A DNA stretch of 64,000 nt from Bifidobacterium sp. (GCF_022647885.1 NZ_JALCLM010000001.1:1116001-1180000); one strand, 5' to 3'. Counted from the first letter of the stretch, positions 8,348-19,971 are shown. A program made the numbers and translations. Notes: generated from the letters alone by a model not told the origin.

Positions 8348-10474
8348 ATGGCACAAGACGTGCTCACTGACCTCACGAAGGTCCGTAACATCGGCATCAT
8401 GGCCCACATTGATGCCGGCAAAACAACAACGACCGAGCGAATCCTGTATTACACCGGCGTCAACTATAAAATCGGTGAGGTGCATGACGGCGCCGCAACG
8501 ATGGATTGGATGGCACAGGAGCAGGAGCGAGGTATCACTATTACCTCGGCTGCAACTACGTGCTTCTGGAATCGCCAGACTCACGACACCAAAGATAAGT
8601 ACCAGATCAACATCATTGATACCCCAGGGCACGTCGATTTCACCGCTGAGGTGGAGCGTTCTCTGCGTGTACTCGACGGTGCTGTTGCCGTATTCGACGG
8701 CAAGGAGGGCGTTGAGCCCCAGTCCGAGACGGTGTGGCGTCAGGCTGATAAGTATGGCGTTCCGCGTATCTGCTTCATTAACAAGATGGACAAGCTGGGC
8801 GCAAACTTCTACTACTCGGTAGACACCATCAAGGAGAAGCTTGGAGCCAAGCCAATCGTGATGCAGCTGCCTATCGGTGCTGAGAACGACTTCCATGGTG
8901 TCGTCGATTTGGTTCGTATGGTTGCTTACTACTGGGAAGACGAAGCTGATCTCGGTGCTAAATACCAGACCATTGAGATCCCTGAGGATCTCAAGGAAAA
9001 GGCTGAGCAGTATCGTTCTGAATTGTTAGACGCAGTCGCAGAATCCGATGATGCACTTCTCGAGAAGTATCTCGGTGGCGAGGAAATCACCGAGGACGAA
9101 ATCCGCGGTGCAATCCGTAAGCTCACTGTTACCAAGGAAGCATATCCGGTATTCTGCGGATCGGCATTCAAAGATAAGGGTGTTCAGCCAATGCTGGATG
9201 CTGTTGTTGATTATTTGCCGTCTCCTGAGGATGTTCCTGCAATCGATGGGTACAAGCCCGGTGATGAGAGCGTGGAAATTGAGCGTCATCCTGATGCTGA
9301 CGAACCATTCTCAGCTCTAGCATTCAAGATTGCTACCCACCCCTTCTATGGCAAGCTCATCTACGTGCGTGTCTACTCTGGTCAGGTCAAGCAGGGCGAC
9401 AACGTCCTCGACTCAACTAAGGGCAAGAAGGAGCGCATCGGTAAGCTTTTCCAGATGCATTCCAACAAGGAAAACCCTGTAGAAGCAGCCATCGCAGGCA
9501 ATATTTATGCTTTCGTTGGTCTCAAGAACGTCACTACAGGCGATACCCTGTGCGATGAAAAAGAGCCTGTAGTTCTGGAATCCATGAGCTTCCCCGATCC
9601 TGTGATTGAGGTTGCAGTGGAGCCTAAGACCAAGGCCGATCAGGAGAAGATGGGTATTGCTCTGCAGAAACTTTCTGAAGAGGATCCAACCTTCCAGGTC
9701 AAGACGGATGAAGAATCCGGACAGACCCTGATCTCCGGTATGGGTGAGCTTCAGCTCGACATCTTGGTAGACCGTATGCGTCGTGAGTTCAACGTTGAAT
9801 GCAACGTTGGCAAGCCGCAGGTAGCATACCGCGAAACCATTCGCAAGGCTGTAATGAACCAGGAGTACACACACAAGAAGCAGACCGGTGGTTCAGGCCA
9901 GTTTGCAAAGGTGCTGATGAACTTCGAGCCTCTTGAAACCACGGAGGGTGAAACCTACGAGTTCGAGAACAAGGTCACTGGCGGACACATCACCAAGGAA
10001 TTTATTCCTTCCATTGATTCTGGTGTGCAGGAAGCTATGGAGTCCGGTATTCTTGCAGGATTCCCTGTAGTCGGCGTTAAAGCCACCGTTACTGATGGTC
10101 AGACTCACGATGTCGATTCTTCCGAAATGGCCTTCAAGATCGCAGGTTCCATGTGCTTCAAGGAAGCTGCTCACAAGGCTCGTCCTGTGATTCTTGAACC
10201 TATTATGGCGGTTGAAGTACGTACCCCAGAAGAGTACATGGGCGAAGTGATGGGCGACCTGAATTCACGTCGTGGCAGCATTCAGTCCATGACCGACGCT
10301 ACTGGTGTCAAGGTTATTGACGCCAAGGTGCCGCTTTCTGAAATGTTTGGTTACATTGGCGATCTGCGTTCCAAGACGCAGGGACGTGCAATGTTTACCA
10401 TGCAGATGGACTCGTATGCAGAGGTGCCAAAGGCGGTCTCCGAGGAGATCATCAAGGCCCAGCGCGGCGAGTAA
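8348..10474 (+). CDS. fusA: Translation elongation factor G
   Basis: EF-G, 708 residues, the ribosomal translocase GTPase. Domain order is normal: G domain with P-loop [12 protein letters not shown] near residue 20, switch [14 protein letters not shown] base-recognition motif, then domains II-V with the C-terminal [14 protein letters not shown] segment. The start at 8348 is preceded by AAGGAC. It is the third gene of the str operon. The intergenic stretch to tuf contains a large stem-loop rather than a T-tailed terminator, which suggests that read-through or processing sets the EF-G to EF-Tu ratio. Confidence 0.98.
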   Translation: MAQDVLTDLTKVRNIGIMAHIDAGKTTTTERILYYTGVNYKIGEVHDGAATMDWMAQEQERGITITSAATTCFWNRQTHDTKDKYQINIIDTPGHVDFTAEVERSLRVLDGAVAVFDGKEGVEPQSETVWRQADKYGVPRICFINKMDKLGANFYYSVDTIKEKLGAKPIVMQLPIGAENDFHGVVDLVRMVAYYWEDEADLGAKYQTIEIPEDLKEKAEQYRSELLDAVAESDDALLEKYLGGEEITEDEIRGAIRKLTVTKEAYPVFCGSAFKDKGVQPMLDAVVDYLPSPEDVPAIDGYKPGDESVEIERHPDADEPFSALAFKIATHPFYGKLIYVRVYSGQVKQGDNVLDSTKGKKERIGKLFQMHSNKENPVEAAIAGNIYAFVGLKNVTTGDTLCDEKEPVVLESMSFPDPVIEVAVEPKTKADQEKMGIALQKLSEEDPTFQVKTDEESGQTLISGMGELQLDILVDRMRREFNVECNVGKPQVAYRETIRKAVMNQEYTHKKQTGGSGQFAKVLMNFEPLETTEGETYEFENKVTGGHITKEFIPSIDSGVQEAMESGILAGFPVVGVKATVTDGQTHDVDSSEMAFKIAGSMCFKEAAHKARPVILEPIMAVEVRTPEEYMGEVMGDLNSRRGSIQSMTDATGVKVIDAKVPLSEMFGYIGDLRSKTQGRAMFTMQMDSYAEVPKAVSEEIIKAQRGE

Positions 10475-10498
10475 TAACTCGGGGTACTAAACCCCAAG

Positions 10499-10584
10499 TT
10501 CGCGACTCGCAAATTTGCCCTCTGTCTCCTGTCAGCAGTAGAATTTTTGACTGCTGACTGGGCGGAGGGCAACGAGTGGCGAAC
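10499..10584 (+). other. Large extended stem-loop between fusA and tuf
   Basis: Nested inverted repeats make one long irregular hairpin. The outer arms GTTCGCGACTCG (10499-10510) and CGAGTGGCGAAC pair with one mismatch, the middle arms are TTGCCCTC (10515-10522) and GAGGGCAA (10565-10572), and the inner arms are GTCAGCAGT (10531-10539) and ACTGCTGAC (10550-10558). No T-run follows. A second small hairpin (TGTGCGA...TCGCACA) lies at about 10619-10636, just upstream of the tuf ribosome-binding site. It probably acts as an RNA-processing or attenuation structure. Confidence 0.7.
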
Positions 10585-10670
10585 AACCCAAATACCCAGT
10601 AATATGTAGCGAGTGCCTTGTGCGATGGTTTCGCACAGACAAACTACGAGATGTCCAGGAGGACAAACAC

Positions 10671-11870
10671 ATGGCAAAGGAAAAGTACGAACGTACTAAG
10701 CCGCACGTTAACATCGGTACCATTGGCCACGTCGATCACGGTAAGACGACCCTGACGGCTGCCATCTCCAAGGTTCTGCACCAGCAGTATCCAGATCTGA
10801 ACCCTGAGTACGACTTCGACCAGATCGATTCGGCTCCAGAGGAGAAAGAGCGCGGTATTACCATCAACATCGCGCACATTGAGTACCAGACCGAAAAGCG
10901 TCATTACGCTCACGTCGATGCTCCTGGCCACGCTGATTACGTCAAGAACATGATCACCGGTGCTGCTCAGATGGACGGCGCAATCCTCGTGGTTGCCGCA
11001 ACTGATGGCCCAATGGCTCAGACCCGCGAGCACGTATTGCTTGCCAAGCAGGTTGGCGTCCCGAAGATTCTTGTTGCACTCAACAAGTGCGATATGGTCG
11101 ACGACGAAGAGCTCATTGAGCTCGTCGAAGAAGAGGTTCGCGACCTTCTGGACGAGAACGGTTTCGACCGCGACTGCCCAGTCATCCGTACTTCTGCTTA
11201 CGGTGCACTGCATGATGATGCTCCTGATCACGATAAGTGGGTCAAGACCGTTCAAGACCTCATGGAGGCCGTTGACGATTACATTCCAACTCCTGTTCAC
11301 GATCTGGACAAGCCATTCTTGATGCCTATCGAAGATGTATTCACCATCTCCGGTCGTGGCACCGTGGTGACCGGTCGTGTGGAGCGCGGTAAGCTCGCAG
11401 TGAACACCAACGTTGAAATCGTTGGTCTCCGCGATACTCAGACCACCACTTGCACCTCAATCGAGACCTTCCACAAGCAGATGGATGAAGCCGAAGCTGG
11501 CGACAACACCGGTCTGTTGCTCCGCGGTATCAACCGCGAGCAGGTCGAGCGTGGCCAGGTTGTGGCAGCTCCTAAGTCCGTTACCCCTCACAAGAAGTTC
11601 GAGGGAGAGGTCTACGTGCTGACCAAGGATGAGGGTGGCCGTCATTCGCCATTCTTCTCCAACTACCGTCCACAGTTCTACTTCCGCACCACCGATGTGA
11701 CTGGCGTCATTGCACTGCCAGAAGGCATCGAAATGGTTCAGCCTGGCGACCACGCCACCTTCACCGTTGAGCTGATTCAGCCTATCGCTATGGAGGAAGG
11801 TCTGACCTTCGCCGTGCGTGAGGGTGGACACACCGTCGGCTCAGGCCGTGTCACCAAGGTTCTCGAGTAG
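10671..11870 (+). CDS. tuf: Translation elongation factor Tu
   Basis: EF-Tu, 399 residues, the GTPase that delivers aminoacyl-tRNA to the ribosome. The P-loop GHVDHGKTT, switch [18 protein letters not shown] motif and the two beta-barrel domains ending in [10 protein letters not shown] are intact. The frame opens at 10620, but ATG 10671 ([14 protein letters not shown]) is the true start, with AGGAGG at 10657-10662. It ends the str operon and is followed by a strong intrinsic terminator at 11893. Codon use is strongly biased, as expected for a very highly expressed gene. Confidence 0.98.
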   Translation: MAKEKYERTKPHVNIGTIGHVDHGKTTLTAAISKVLHQQYPDLNPEYDFDQIDSAPEEKERGITINIAHIEYQTEKRHYAHVDAPGHADYVKNMITGAAQMDGAILVVAATDGPMAQTREHVLLAKQVGVPKILVALNKCDMVDDEELIELVEEEVRDLLDENGFDRDCPVIRTSAYGALHDDAPDHDKWVKTVQDLMEAVDDYIPTPVHDLDKPFLMPIEDVFTISGRGTVVTGRVERGKLAVNTNVEIVGLRDTQTTTCTSIETFHKQMDEAEAGDNTGLLLRGINREQVERGQVVAAPKSVTPHKKFEGEVYVLTKDEGGRHSPFFSNYRPQFYFRTTDVTGVIALPEGIEMVQPGDHATFTVELIQPIAMEEGLTFAVREGGHTVGSGRVTKVLE

Positions 11871-11892
11871 TCTTTACTGCTCTTAAATCTAT

Positions 11893-11923
11893 AGAGGGAT
11901 CTGCTTCGGCAGGTCCCTCTTTT
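11893..11923 (+). terminator. Intrinsic terminator of tuf
   Basis: AGAGGGATCTGC and GCAGGTCCCTCT form a 12-bp stem (one G-U) capped by a stable TTCG tetraloop and followed by TTTTG. It lies 23 bases after the tuf stop. Confidence 0.92.
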
Positions 11924-11949
11924 GTATATTCATATATCTCATTCTGATT

Positions 11950-11988
11950 ACGTAGCGCTGACCATACTTGAGAAGTGCCGCGCTACGT
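11950..11988. other. 9-bp dyad in the tuf-efp intergenic region
   Basis: ACGTAGCGC (11950-11958) and GCGCTACGT (11980-11988) form a perfect 9-bp inverted repeat 21 bp apart. It lies between the tuf terminator and the 114-bp repeat element. No gene is seen in 11924-12388. It may be a protein-binding site or a weak hairpin, with no clear role. Further downstream, CATAAT at 12330-12335 is a plausible -10 for efp, without a convincing -35. Confidence 0.4.
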
Positions 11989-12045
11989 TTGCAAGAAAGA
12001 TTAATCGCATTGGAGTAAGTAGCGCATTACACATGCGTTGCATGC

Positions 12046-12159
12046 CGTTTGTGTAGGGATTTTTACGATACTCGGGATCTGTGTGAAACCTAGTTACCGT
12101 CGTTCCACCATTCTGAGGCGTTCATTGTTGATTTGTCTGCTGCCATCCCTACACAAACG
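12046..12159 (-). repeat. 114-bp intergenic element with inverted ends, copy 2
   Basis: The ends CGTTTGTGTAGGGAT (12046-12060) and its exact complement (12145-12159) enclose 84 bp. Read on the minus strand, the centre contains ATGAACGCCTCAGAATG, which aligns with ATGAAAACGCCTGAATTG in copy 4, so the interiors share ancestry although most of the rest has diverged. It lies in the gap between tuf and efp. No coding content is convincing and no target duplication is visible. Confidence 0.85.
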
Positions 12160-12388
12160 AATCCGAATCTCATATTGATCGATGTAGCGCCAAAATACAG
12201 TGTAAACATGCAGATTTCTGCTACCTTGTAGGCAAGGTCACGTAGGTAGATCGAGCTTCTACAGTTTTTACCCCGAGTAATCATTGATATTTCAAGTGGT
12301 GCGAAGAAGTCGGTGTTTATACGATGTGGCATAATAGACAAGGCATTTTTACAGCAGTCCGTAGAGGACTCGGAATAGGTGAGTGAAC

Positions 12389-12952
12389 GTGGCGCAAACT
12401 ACTAATGAAATTAAGAATGGTTCAGTCCTCAACCTTGAAGGCAAACTGTGGACGGTTATTAAGTTCCAGCATGTTAAGCCTGGCAAAGGCCCTGCCTTCG
12501 TGCGTACCACGATGAAGGATGTACTGAGCGGCAAGATTGTTGATAAGACTTTCAATGCTGGTATGAAGGTCGAGTTTGAGACAGTAGACAATCGCACGAT
12601 GCAATACTCATACCGTGATGACGGCAGCTTCGTGTTTATGGATATGACCAATTTTGAGCAGGTGAATATCCCTGAGAACTTGATTGGCGACCAGGAGAGA
12701 TTCCTGCTCGAAGGTACTGATTGCATTATCAGCTTCCATGACGGCAATCCGTTGTCTGTTGAGTTACCTGCATCGGTGACTTTGGTGGTGTCTCACACTG
12801 AGCCTGGGCTACAAGGTAATAGGTCAAATGCAGGAACCAAGCCAGCTACGGTTGAAACTGGTGCAGAAATTCAGGTCCCATTGTTCATCAACGAGGGAGA
12901 ACACATCAAGGTTGATACCCGTGATGGTTCATATCTCGGTAGAGAGAACTGA
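12389..12952 (+). CDS. efp: Translation elongation factor P
   Basis: EF-P, 187 residues, which relieves ribosome stalling at polyproline stretches. The KOW/EF-P N-domain carries the KPGKGPAF loop whose tip Lys contacts the peptidyl-transferase centre; OB domains II and III follow (FMDMTNFEQ, then the C-terminal segment [21 protein letters not shown], whose ends are conserved). GTG 12389 ([11 protein letters not shown]) is chosen over GTG 12383 by homology and because AGGTGA lies about six bases upstream. nusB follows after 12 bp on the same strand. Confidence 0.96.
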   Translation: MAQTTNEIKNGSVLNLEGKLWTVIKFQHVKPGKGPAFVRTTMKDVLSGKIVDKTFNAGMKVEFETVDNRTMQYSYRDDGSFVFMDMTNFEQVNIPENLIGDQERFLLEGTDCIISFHDGNPLSVELPASVTLVVSHTEPGLQGNRSNAGTKPATVETGAEIQVPLFINEGEHIKVDTRDGSYLGREN

Positions 12953-12964
12953 GGACACAGCTTC

Positions 12965-13717
12965 ATGGCACGTTCAACCGCTCGTAAACGGGCGCTGAAT
13001 ACCTTGTACGAGGCAGACGAGAAGGGACAGGAAATCCTGTCCCTTCTTGCTGAACGCATCGATCATCCTGGTGCTCAAACACCATTACCGGAATATGCGA
13101 TTGAGATTATCCAAGGTGTGCAAGAGCATCAAAGGACTATCGACTTTGCCTTGAATGAATACTCTCCTTCCTGGAAAGTCAGACGAATGGCTGTAGTCGA
13201 TCGCAATATTTTGCGGATTGCAGTATGGGAAATGCGTTACAACGATGAGGTTCCTGAGAAGGTTGCTATAGACGAGGCGATATCGCTGTCGAAGACGCTC
13301 TCAGATGCAGAGTCACCAAGTTTTATTCATGGCTTACTTAGCGCGGTAAATGACCATCGTGATGAGATTGCAGAGGTAGTAGCACCAGTTCAAGAAGAAC
13401 CAGATGTCAGCGTCGAAGATAGTGATGCAGCGTCGAGTATTGGTTCTGAGTCTGGTGATGTGGCATCGAGTGACGATGACGTGGACTTGCAACCGCAAGA
13501 TATTGCAACCCCAAGTCAGGCAGATGTTTCAGAAGGCGATAACGCTAGTGCGCAACGTGATGAACTTAACAGTGAGACAGACGCAGAGCTGAAATCTGAA
13601 CGAGTTACAGTGCACGATGAGGATAGTCAAGAAGAGTCTGATAAGGCAGAAAACCTAGAAACAACAAGCGATTCTGTCCAAGACATAACTGTGGAAAGTG
13701 AACATTCACAAGGATAG
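12965..13717 (+). CDS. nusB: Transcription antitermination factor NusB with acidic tail
   Basis: Residues about 1-135 are a standard NusB RNA-binding domain ([50 protein letters not shown]), which binds boxA with NusE/S10 and promotes rRNA antitermination. The remaining about 115 residues are an acidic, Ser/Asp/Glu-rich, low-complexity tail with no visible fold, almost doubling the usual length of about 140-180 residues. The tail frame is uninterrupted and its codon use is ordinary, so it is probably translated. The gene lies between efp and carA, 56 bp ahead of carA. Confidence 0.94.
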   Translation: MARSTARKRALNTLYEADEKGQEILSLLAERIDHPGAQTPLPEYAIEIIQGVQEHQRTIDFALNEYSPSWKVRRMAVVDRNILRIAVWEMRYNDEVPEKVAIDEAISLSKTLSDAESPSFIHGLLSAVNDHRDEIAEVVAPVQEEPDVSVEDSDAASSIGSESGDVASSDDDVDLQPQDIATPSQADVSEGDNASAQRDELNSETDAELKSERVTVHDEDSQEESDKAENLETTSDSVQDITVESEHSQG

Positions 13718-13773
13718 CTTATCCAAGGAGCTCGGTATCCTTGATACGAATATCCGCTGCAAGAGGGGGTTTG

Positions 13774-15000
13774 GTGAAGTTGAACGATTCCGAAACCATT
13801 GCAGTCGAGAGTTTTTCCCAACAAGATGCTGTGCTCGTCCTCGAGGACGGACAAGTGTATGTGGGCAAGCCTTTCGGCGCGATAGGCGAGACGAGCGGTG
13901 AAATCGTCTTCGCAACAGGAATGACCGGTTACCAAGAAACACTGACCGATCCGAGCTACGACCGACAAATCGTGGTGCAAACTTTCCCACACATCGGTAA
14001 TACCGGTGTTAATGGGGAAGATACGGAATCGTCCAAAATCTGGGTTTCAGGCTATGTGGTCCGTGATCCAAGCCCTAATGTGAGCAATTGGAGAGCACAG
14101 GGCAGTCTTGACGAAGACTTGGTAGGGCAAGGAATCGTCGGCATCTGTGACATCGATACCCGAAAGCTGGTTCGTCACCTGCGCTCAGGTGGCGTTATGC
14201 GAGCTGGAATTTTTTCTGGGGAAGCACTCAATAATGCTCAAGGCGTTTTGAGCAGCACTGATGAGCTTATTGCTAGGGTGAAGGCCACTCCTCAGATGCA
14301 AGGGTCACATTTAACTGGTGAGGTCAGCACGAATAGCACCTACACCGTTGAACCATCTGGTGAATTTGCTGGCAAAGAACCATTATTCACCGTTGCGGCC
14401 GTAGATCTCGGCATCAAAAGTATGACACCTCACCGTTTAGCAGAGCGCGGTTGCCGCGTACATGTGATGCCCCTGAGCAGCACCATAGAAGATATAGAGG
14501 CTCTGCAGCCTGATGGTGTCTTCTTCTCTAATGGTCCAGGAGACCCCGGAACTGCAGATGATGAGGTTGCCTTATTGCGTGCCATCCTCGATCATCAATA
14601 CTCATTCTTTGGCATTTGCTTAGGTAACCAGCTCCTCGGTAGAGCTCTTGGATTTGGCACTTACAAGCTTAAGTTCGGACACCGTGGCATAAATCAGCCG
14701 GTAAAGGATCTGACCACAGGCAAAGTGGAAGTCACTGCGCATAACCACGGCTTCGCTGTGGACGCCCCAATTGGGGAAACTCTGGAATCTCCATACGATA
14801 ACGGGCGCTACGGCAGGGTTCGGGTTTCGCACGTAGATCTTAACGATGATGTTGTTGAGGGCCTACAGTGCCTTGATATTCCAGCATTTTCCGTGCAATA
14901 TCACCCTGAGGCTGCGGCAGGACCGCACGACGCCTCATACTTGTTTGATCGTTTCGTTGAATTGATGGGTAATGCCAAGGAGGGGAAGTCGAATGCCTAA
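13774..15000 (+). CDS. carA: Carbamoyl-phosphate synthase small subunit
   Basis: The glutaminase subunit, about 408 residues, supplies ammonia to CarB for carbamoyl phosphate (pyrimidines and arginine). The N-terminal CPSase small domain ([30 protein letters not shown]) precedes a class I glutamine amidotransferase domain with catalytic Cys in [10 protein letters not shown] and the His-Glu pair in [14 protein letters not shown]. The frame opens at TTG 13741, but GTG 13774 follows an AGAGGGGG ribosome-binding site and gives the usual N-terminus. The last 8 bp overlap carB, a translationally coupled arrangement. Confidence 0.96.
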   Translation: MKLNDSETIAVESFSQQDAVLVLEDGQVYVGKPFGAIGETSGEIVFATGMTGYQETLTDPSYDRQIVVQTFPHIGNTGVNGEDTESSKIWVSGYVVRDPSPNVSNWRAQGSLDEDLVGQGIVGICDIDTRKLVRHLRSGGVMRAGIFSGEALNNAQGVLSSTDELIARVKATPQMQGSHLTGEVSTNSTYTVEPSGEFAGKEPLFTVAAVDLGIKSMTPHRLAERGCRVHVMPLSSTIEDIEALQPDGVFFSNGPGDPGTADDEVALLRAILDHQYSFFGICLGNQLLGRALGFGTYKLKFGHRGINQPVKDLTTGKVEVTAHNHGFAVDAPIGETLESPYDNGRYGRVRVSHVDLNDDVVEGLQCLDIPAFSVQYHPEAAAGPHDASYLFDRFVELMGNAKEGKSNA

Positions 15001-18000
15001 GCGTACCGACATTCATTCGGTTATGGTCATCGGGTCTGGTCCGATTGTTATCGGGCAGGCCGCCGAATTCGATTATTCGGGAACGCAGGCTTGCCGAGTG
15101 CTCCATGAAGAAGGCATTCGTGTGATTCTGGTGAACTCGAATCCAGCAACCATCATGACTGACCCTGAAATGGCTGATGCCACATATATTGAGCCCATTG
15201 CGACTCCAGTACTTGAGCGCATCATTGCCAAGGAACGCCCAGATGCCTTACTGCCCACACTAGGAGGGCAAACTGCACTGAACGCAGCTATGGCACTTGG
15301 CGCAGCGGGAGTGCTTGAACGCTATAACGTTGAGTTGATTGGTGCCTCACTTGAGGCAATCGATCGTGGTGAGGATCGTGACCTCTTCAAAAAGGTTGTT
15401 GAAAAGGCTGGCGCTGAATCTGCCGCATCAATGATTGCTCATACGATGGAGGAAGTTGATGCTGCCGTAGCAGTGCTGGGATACCCTCTCGTTGTACGGC
15501 CAAGTTTCACCATGGGTGGCCTCGGTTCTGGCATTGCACACAACGAAGAGGAGCTCCACCGCATCGCTGGTGCAGGTATCCACTATTCTCCAACTAATGA
15601 AGTCCTTCTTGAAGAAGGCATCGAAGGCTGGAAAGAATACGAACTAGAGCTGATGCGCGATAAGAACGACAATGTCGTAGTCGTCTGCCCAATTGAAAAT
15701 GTTGATCCTGTTGGTGTACATACCGGCGATTCCATCACGGTTGCGCCCGTTTTTACACTCACTGACCGTGAATATCAACGTATGCGCGATATCGGTATCA
15801 AGATTATTCGCGGCGTAGGCGTAGATACTGGCGGTTGCAACATTCAGTTTGCGGTTAATCCCGACACTGGAAGAATCATTGTCATCGAGATGAATCCGCG
15901 CGTTTCTCGTTCCTCTGCGCTCGCTTCAAAAGCAACAGGTTTCCCGATTGCTAAGATTGCCACCAAACTTGCTTTAGGATATACACTCGACGAAATTCGT
16001 AACGATATCACGCAATCCACTCCTGCAAGCTTTGAGCCAACTATTGATTATGTGGTTACCAAGATTCCACGTTTTGCGTTTGAGAAATTCCCTGGTGCAG
16101 ACCCCACACTCACTACGTCCATGAAGTCTGTGGGCGAAGCAATGGCTCTTGCGGGTAATTTCCAGGAATCCTTGGGCAAAGCTCTTCGTTCTATCGACAA
16201 GCGCCATATGAACTTCACTTGGGAGGGCGAGCGTCCACAGCGTGATGAGGTTGAGCAGCTGTTGATTGATATGCATACGCCTACTGAACATCGCTATCTG
16301 CAAGTACAGCGTGCGATGTGGGGTGGAGCAAGTATCGAAGAGATTTTTGCTGCTACAAAAATTGATCGTTGGTTCCTGCGCCAGATTGAAATGATGGATC
16401 AAACTGCCCAAGAGGTACGGGACGCTGAAACACTGGGTGCCAGGCTATTACGCAAAGCCAAGAAGTCGGGGCTCAGCGATGTTCAGATTGCGCAGCTCCG
16501 TCGACTCGGCGATGGTGGAGAAAACACTGTTAGAGAACTGCGTTGGAATTATGGTATTCGTCCGGTCTATAAGACTGTCGATACTTGCGCCGCTGAATTC
16601 GATGCAGTGACGCCTTACTACTACTCATGTTATGCGGATGAATCAGAATTGCGTCCTCGTGAACGTGAGGCGGTAATCATTCTCGGTTCAGGTCCTAACC
16701 GCATTGGGCAGGGTATCGAATTCGATTACACCTGTGTGCACGCAGTTCAGGAATTAGGCAAAGATTATGACACCATCATGATCAATTGCAATCCTGAAAC
16801 TGTGTCCACTGACTATGACATGTCTGACCGTCTGTATTTTGAACCCTTGACCTTCGAAGACGTACTTGAAGTTTTTGAGGCTGAGAAAAAGATGGGTCCT
16901 GTTAAGGGTGTTATTGTGCAACTCGGTGGGCAGACACCGCTGTCGTTGGCAGCACGTCTTAAGGCTGCTGGTGTGCCCATTCTTGGCACCTCTCCAGAGG
17001 CTATCGATTTGGCTGAGAACCGTGAGCTCTTTGGCGAAGTTCTGGCCAAAGAACATATGAATGCTCCACGCTATGGCACTGCCTTATCGCTAGACGAGGC
17101 TATGGATTCGGCACACCGCATCGGATACCCTGTGCTGGTGAGGCCTTCATATGTGCTCGGTGGTCGTGGCATGGAAATTGTTTATGATGATGCTCAACTG
17201 ACTACTTACGTCAATCGTGCCTTAGATGAAGCGAAGGCAGACACCATCGTCTCTGGCCGTCTCGCATCGCCATTGCTGATTGATAAATTCCTTCAGGATG
17301 CCGTAGAAATTGATGTTGACGCTCTCTTTGACGGTGAAGAGCTGTACATCGGTGGCATTATGGAGCACGTTGAAGAAGCAGGCGTGCACTCTGGCGACGC
17401 GGCATGTACCTTGCCTCCTTGTACCTTGTCGGAAGACCAGATTCGGCGTTTGCGAGAAGGGACTCTCTCAATTGCTCGTGGTTGTGATGTACGTGGTCTG
17501 GTCAATGTCCAGTATGCATTTATGGCCAATACTTTGTATGTGATTGAGGCAAATCCTAGAGCTTCTAGAACTGTGCCTTTTGCATCAAAAGCTACTGGAA
17601 CGGCATTAGCAAAGGCTGCTGCGCGCATTATGGCGGGTGAGAGCATTGCTGATCAGCGCAGAAACGGTTTGTTGCTTCCCTCTGGTGACGGCGGGGATAT
17701 CCGTCTGGGTCAGCCGGTCGCAGTGAAGGAGTCTGTGCTGCCATTCAAGCGTTTCAGAACTCCTGTGGGACGTACGGTTGATATTCTTCTTGGGCCAGAA
17801 ATGCGCTCAACTGGTGAGGTCATGGGCTTCGACCGTGACTTCCCACATGCGTTTGCGAAGAGCCAGCTTGCAGCCTATGACGGTGGCTTGCCCACAGATG
17901 GGAATGTATTCCTTTCAGTCAATGACACCGACAAGCGTCAACTCCCTCTTATGGCTTCCAAACTGCAGGAGTTAGGTTTCAAGCTGTGGGCAACCGAGGG

Positions 18001-18373
18001 CACTGCTTCTGTGCTGCGCCGTTACGGTATCGAGGCTCAGGTTGTTGAGAAGATCACTACTCGTGTTGATTCGAGCGTCGTCCCTCTGGGAACTGATGAG
18101 CAGCGGCACGAGCAGGGCAAGAACGTGGTACAGCTGATAGAGGAGGGTGTCATCGATATGGTGCTCAACACTCCAAATTCTCGCGGTTCACGCTCTGATG
18201 GCTATTCCATTCGAGCTGCGGCAATAGCAGCTGATTTGCCTCAATTCACCACGATTACTGAGTTCTCAGCCGTGCTGATGGCTATTGAGGCTGTACGTAA
18301 TGATGATTATCAGATTATGAGCATTCAGGAACATGCTGAACAGCTCTATGCCATGGAAGGCAGCGTGAACTGA
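14993..18373 (+). CDS. carB: Carbamoyl-phosphate synthase large subunit
   Basis: The 1126-residue synthetase subunit with two homologous ATP-grasp halves and a C-terminal MGS-like allosteric domain. Start [21 protein letters not shown] and the repeated [16 protein letters not shown] near residue 565 mark the two halves. The [18 protein letters not shown] segment and its counterpart [18 protein letters not shown] are the metal/ATP motifs. ATG 14993 follows AAGGAGGGG and overlaps the carA stop by 8 bp. It ends at 18373, sharing one base with the pyrF start, so carA-carB-pyrF form a coupled pyrimidine operon. Confidence 0.97.
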   Translation: MPKRTDIHSVMVIGSGPIVIGQAAEFDYSGTQACRVLHEEGIRVILVNSNPATIMTDPEMADATYIEPIATPVLERIIAKERPDALLPTLGGQTALNAAMALGAAGVLERYNVELIGASLEAIDRGEDRDLFKKVVEKAGAESAASMIAHTMEEVDAAVAVLGYPLVVRPSFTMGGLGSGIAHNEEELHRIAGAGIHYSPTNEVLLEEGIEGWKEYELELMRDKNDNVVVVCPIENVDPVGVHTGDSITVAPVFTLTDREYQRMRDIGIKIIRGVGVDTGGCNIQFAVNPDTGRIIVIEMNPRVSRSSALASKATGFPIAKIATKLALGYTLDEIRNDITQSTPASFEPTIDYVVTKIPRFAFEKFPGADPTLTTSMKSVGEAMALAGNFQESLGKALRSIDKRHMNFTWEGERPQRDEVEQLLIDMHTPTEHRYLQVQRAMWGGASIEEIFAATKIDRWFLRQIEMMDQTAQEVRDAETLGARLLRKAKKSGLSDVQIAQLRRLGDGGENTVRELRWNYGIRPVYKTVDTCAAEFDAVTPYYYSCYADESELRPREREAVIILGSGPNRIGQGIEFDYTCVHAVQELGKDYDTIMINCNPETVSTDYDMSDRLYFEPLTFEDVLEVFEAEKKMGPVKGVIVQLGGQTPLSLAARLKAAGVPILGTSPEAIDLAENRELFGEVLAKEHMNAPRYGTALSLDEAMDSAHRIGYPVLVRPSYVLGGRGMEIVYDDAQLTTYVNRALDEAKADTIVSGRLASPLLIDKFLQDAVEIDVDALFDGEELYIGGIMEHVEEAGVHSGDAACTLPPCTLSEDQIRRLREGTLSIARGCDVRGLVNVQYAFMANTLYVIEANPRASRTVPFASKATGTALAKAAARIMAGESIADQRRNGLLLPSGDGGDIRLGQPVAVKESVLPFKRFRTPVGRTVDILLGPEMRSTGEVMGFDRDFPHAFAKSQLAAYDGGLPTDGNVFLSVNDTDKRQLPLMASKLQELGFKLWATEGTASVLRRYGIEAQVVEKITTRVDSSVVPLGTDEQRHEQGKNVVQLIEEGVIDMVLNTPNSRGSRSDGYSIRAAAIAADLPQFTTITEFSAVLMAIEAVRNDDYQIMSIQEHAEQLYAMEGSVN

Positions 18374-19284
18374 TGACCGACCGACGCGCAGAGGAAATTC
18401 GAGCCCAACGTTCCGATTTTGGGTTGCGTTTGAGCAAATCAATGGCTCATTTTGGCCCTCTGTGCGTCGGTATTGATCCCCACCGCAAACTCCTGACTGA
18501 CTGGGGTTATCAGGTTGATGCGGAGGGTGCTGAATTATTTTCTATGCGTATGTTGCAGGCGGCATACGGCAGAGCAGCAGCTGTGAAATTTCAGACCAGT
18601 ATGTTTGAGCGTTATGGGGCTAAAGGATTTGCTGCTTTAGAGAGAGTGTTATTTGCTGCTAGACAGATGGGTATTATTACCATAGTTGATTGTCTGCGCG
18701 GAGGTCTGTCCACAACAGTTTCTGCAATTTCTGATGCGTATTTTAAACCAGGAGCTCCATTACTTGCCGACGCTATTACCTTGTTACCGTATTACGGTGC
18801 ACGCTCTTTAAGCGGTTTGATTGATGAAGCGCTGAATTACGGTAGGGGAGTGTTTGTGGCTTCCTTGACTTCAAACCCTGAAGGTGCGAGCCTACAATCT
18901 GCGATTCGGCAAAAAGGTACGTACAAGGGCAAAACAGTTGCGTATGGCATTGCATCGACAGCACAAAAATTTAATGCGGACATGACAGGTTTGGGTTCAG
19001 TCGGTTTAATTATTGGCGCAACCATAAGTGATTGGATTACAGAAAGTGGTGTAGACCCATCAGCGTTCACTGGTCCAATTCTTTCTCCAGGTTACGGTTG
19101 GCAAGGTGCCGAAGCCAAAGATATTAAAACCGTTTTTGCCGGAACTCATGGTAATGTGCTGGTCACTGTGTCTCGTTCGATAGCTGTGAAAGGTCCTGTA
19201 ATCAAAGACTTGGCAAAAGCTACCGATGATATCGCCAAAGATATCAAAAAGGCATTAACCCAGGTAAATAATCCCACACAATGA
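18373..19284 (+). CDS. pyrF: Orotidine 5'-phosphate decarboxylase
   Basis: A 303-residue OMP decarboxylase of the actinobacterial (type 2) form, which makes UMP from OMP. FGPLCVGIDPHRKLLTDWG is the N-terminal substrate-binding region; KFQTSMFERYGAKG and TIVDCLRGG carry the catalytic Lys/Asp set, although the last Asp-Lys pattern (usually DxKRGD) reads D-C-L-R-G-G here. The lysine of DxKxxD is therefore not obvious, while the surrounding fold is retained. Its ATG overlaps the carB TGA by one base (TGATG). gmk follows after 87 bp with no terminator between. Confidence 0.9.
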   Translation: MTDRRAEEIRAQRSDFGLRLSKSMAHFGPLCVGIDPHRKLLTDWGYQVDAEGAELFSMRMLQAAYGRAAAVKFQTSMFERYGAKGFAALERVLFAARQMGIITIVDCLRGGLSTTVSAISDAYFKPGAPLLADAITLLPYYGARSLSGLIDEALNYGRGVFVASLTSNPEGASLQSAIRQKGTYKGKTVAYGIASTAQKFNADMTGLGSVGLIIGATISDWITESGVDPSAFTGPILSPGYGWQGAEAKDIKTVFAGTHGNVLVTVSRSIAVKGPVIKDLAKATDDIAKDIKKALTQVNNPTQ

Positions 19285-19371
19285 ATGATGCGCTGTAGAG
19301 GTATACCGTCAACATTATTCTTTGGTCAGATGTGGTTTTGTATATGTATGTGACAAGAAGAGGAGCAGGCA

Positions 19372-19971
19372 GTGAGCCAGGCAAGTGATAGTCCCCTAGG
19401 AAAACACCGTTTGGTGGTACTCACCGGGCCAACTGCTGTCGGTAAAGGCACTGTAGAGGCTCAACTTCGAGCTGCACATCCTGAAGTCTGGGTGTCTGTT
19501 TCAGCAACAACTCGAGCACCACGCCCAGGAGAGGTTCACGGTATAACCTACTGGTTTGTTGATGAGGAGGAATTCGCTGCAATGGAGCGCAGAGGAGAAT
19601 TCCTAGAAACTGCTCTCGTGCATAATATGGCACACTATGGGACTCCTCTGAAACCAGTGTTAGAGCATATGGATGCAGGGATTCCAACCATATTAGAAAT
19701 TGATTTGCAGGGAGCTCGTCGCGTCAAAGAGAGAGCAGTCGAGCTTGGGATCGATGTGGTCTATGTGTTTCTGGCACCCCCAAGTTTTGAGGATCTGATT
19801 CATCGCTTGGAGTCGCGTGGAACAGAAAATGATGAGCAGCGTAAGAAAAGATTGGAAACTGCCAAGGTGGAGTTGGCCAGTGAAGGGGAATACGACGTAG
19901 TCATTACCAATGATACGGTTGAGCATGCTGCTGAAGAGCTCTGGAAGGTTATCAGCAAAGAGTATGCCTAA
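19372..19971 (+). CDS. gmk: Guanylate kinase
   Basis: GMP kinase, 199 residues, phosphorylating GMP to GDP with ATP. The P-loop is GPTAVGKGT (canonical GPSGVGKGT), followed by the GMP-binding SATTRAPRPGEVHGITYWFV region and ILEIDLQGA. GTG 19372 is preceded by AGAGGAG. In many Actinobacteria gmk is followed directly by rpoZ and metK; here about 4.4 kb carrying a minus-strand phosphatase and ilvD intervene. A strong bidirectional terminator follows at 20029. Confidence 0.96.
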   Translation: MSQASDSPLGKHRLVVLTGPTAVGKGTVEAQLRAAHPEVWVSVSATTRAPRPGEVHGITYWFVDEEEFAAMERRGEFLETALVHNMAHYGTPLKPVLEHMDAGIPTILEIDLQGARRVKERAVELGIDVVYVFLAPPSFEDLIHRLESRGTENDEQRKKRLETAKVELASEGEYDVVITNDTVEHAAEELWKVISKEYA

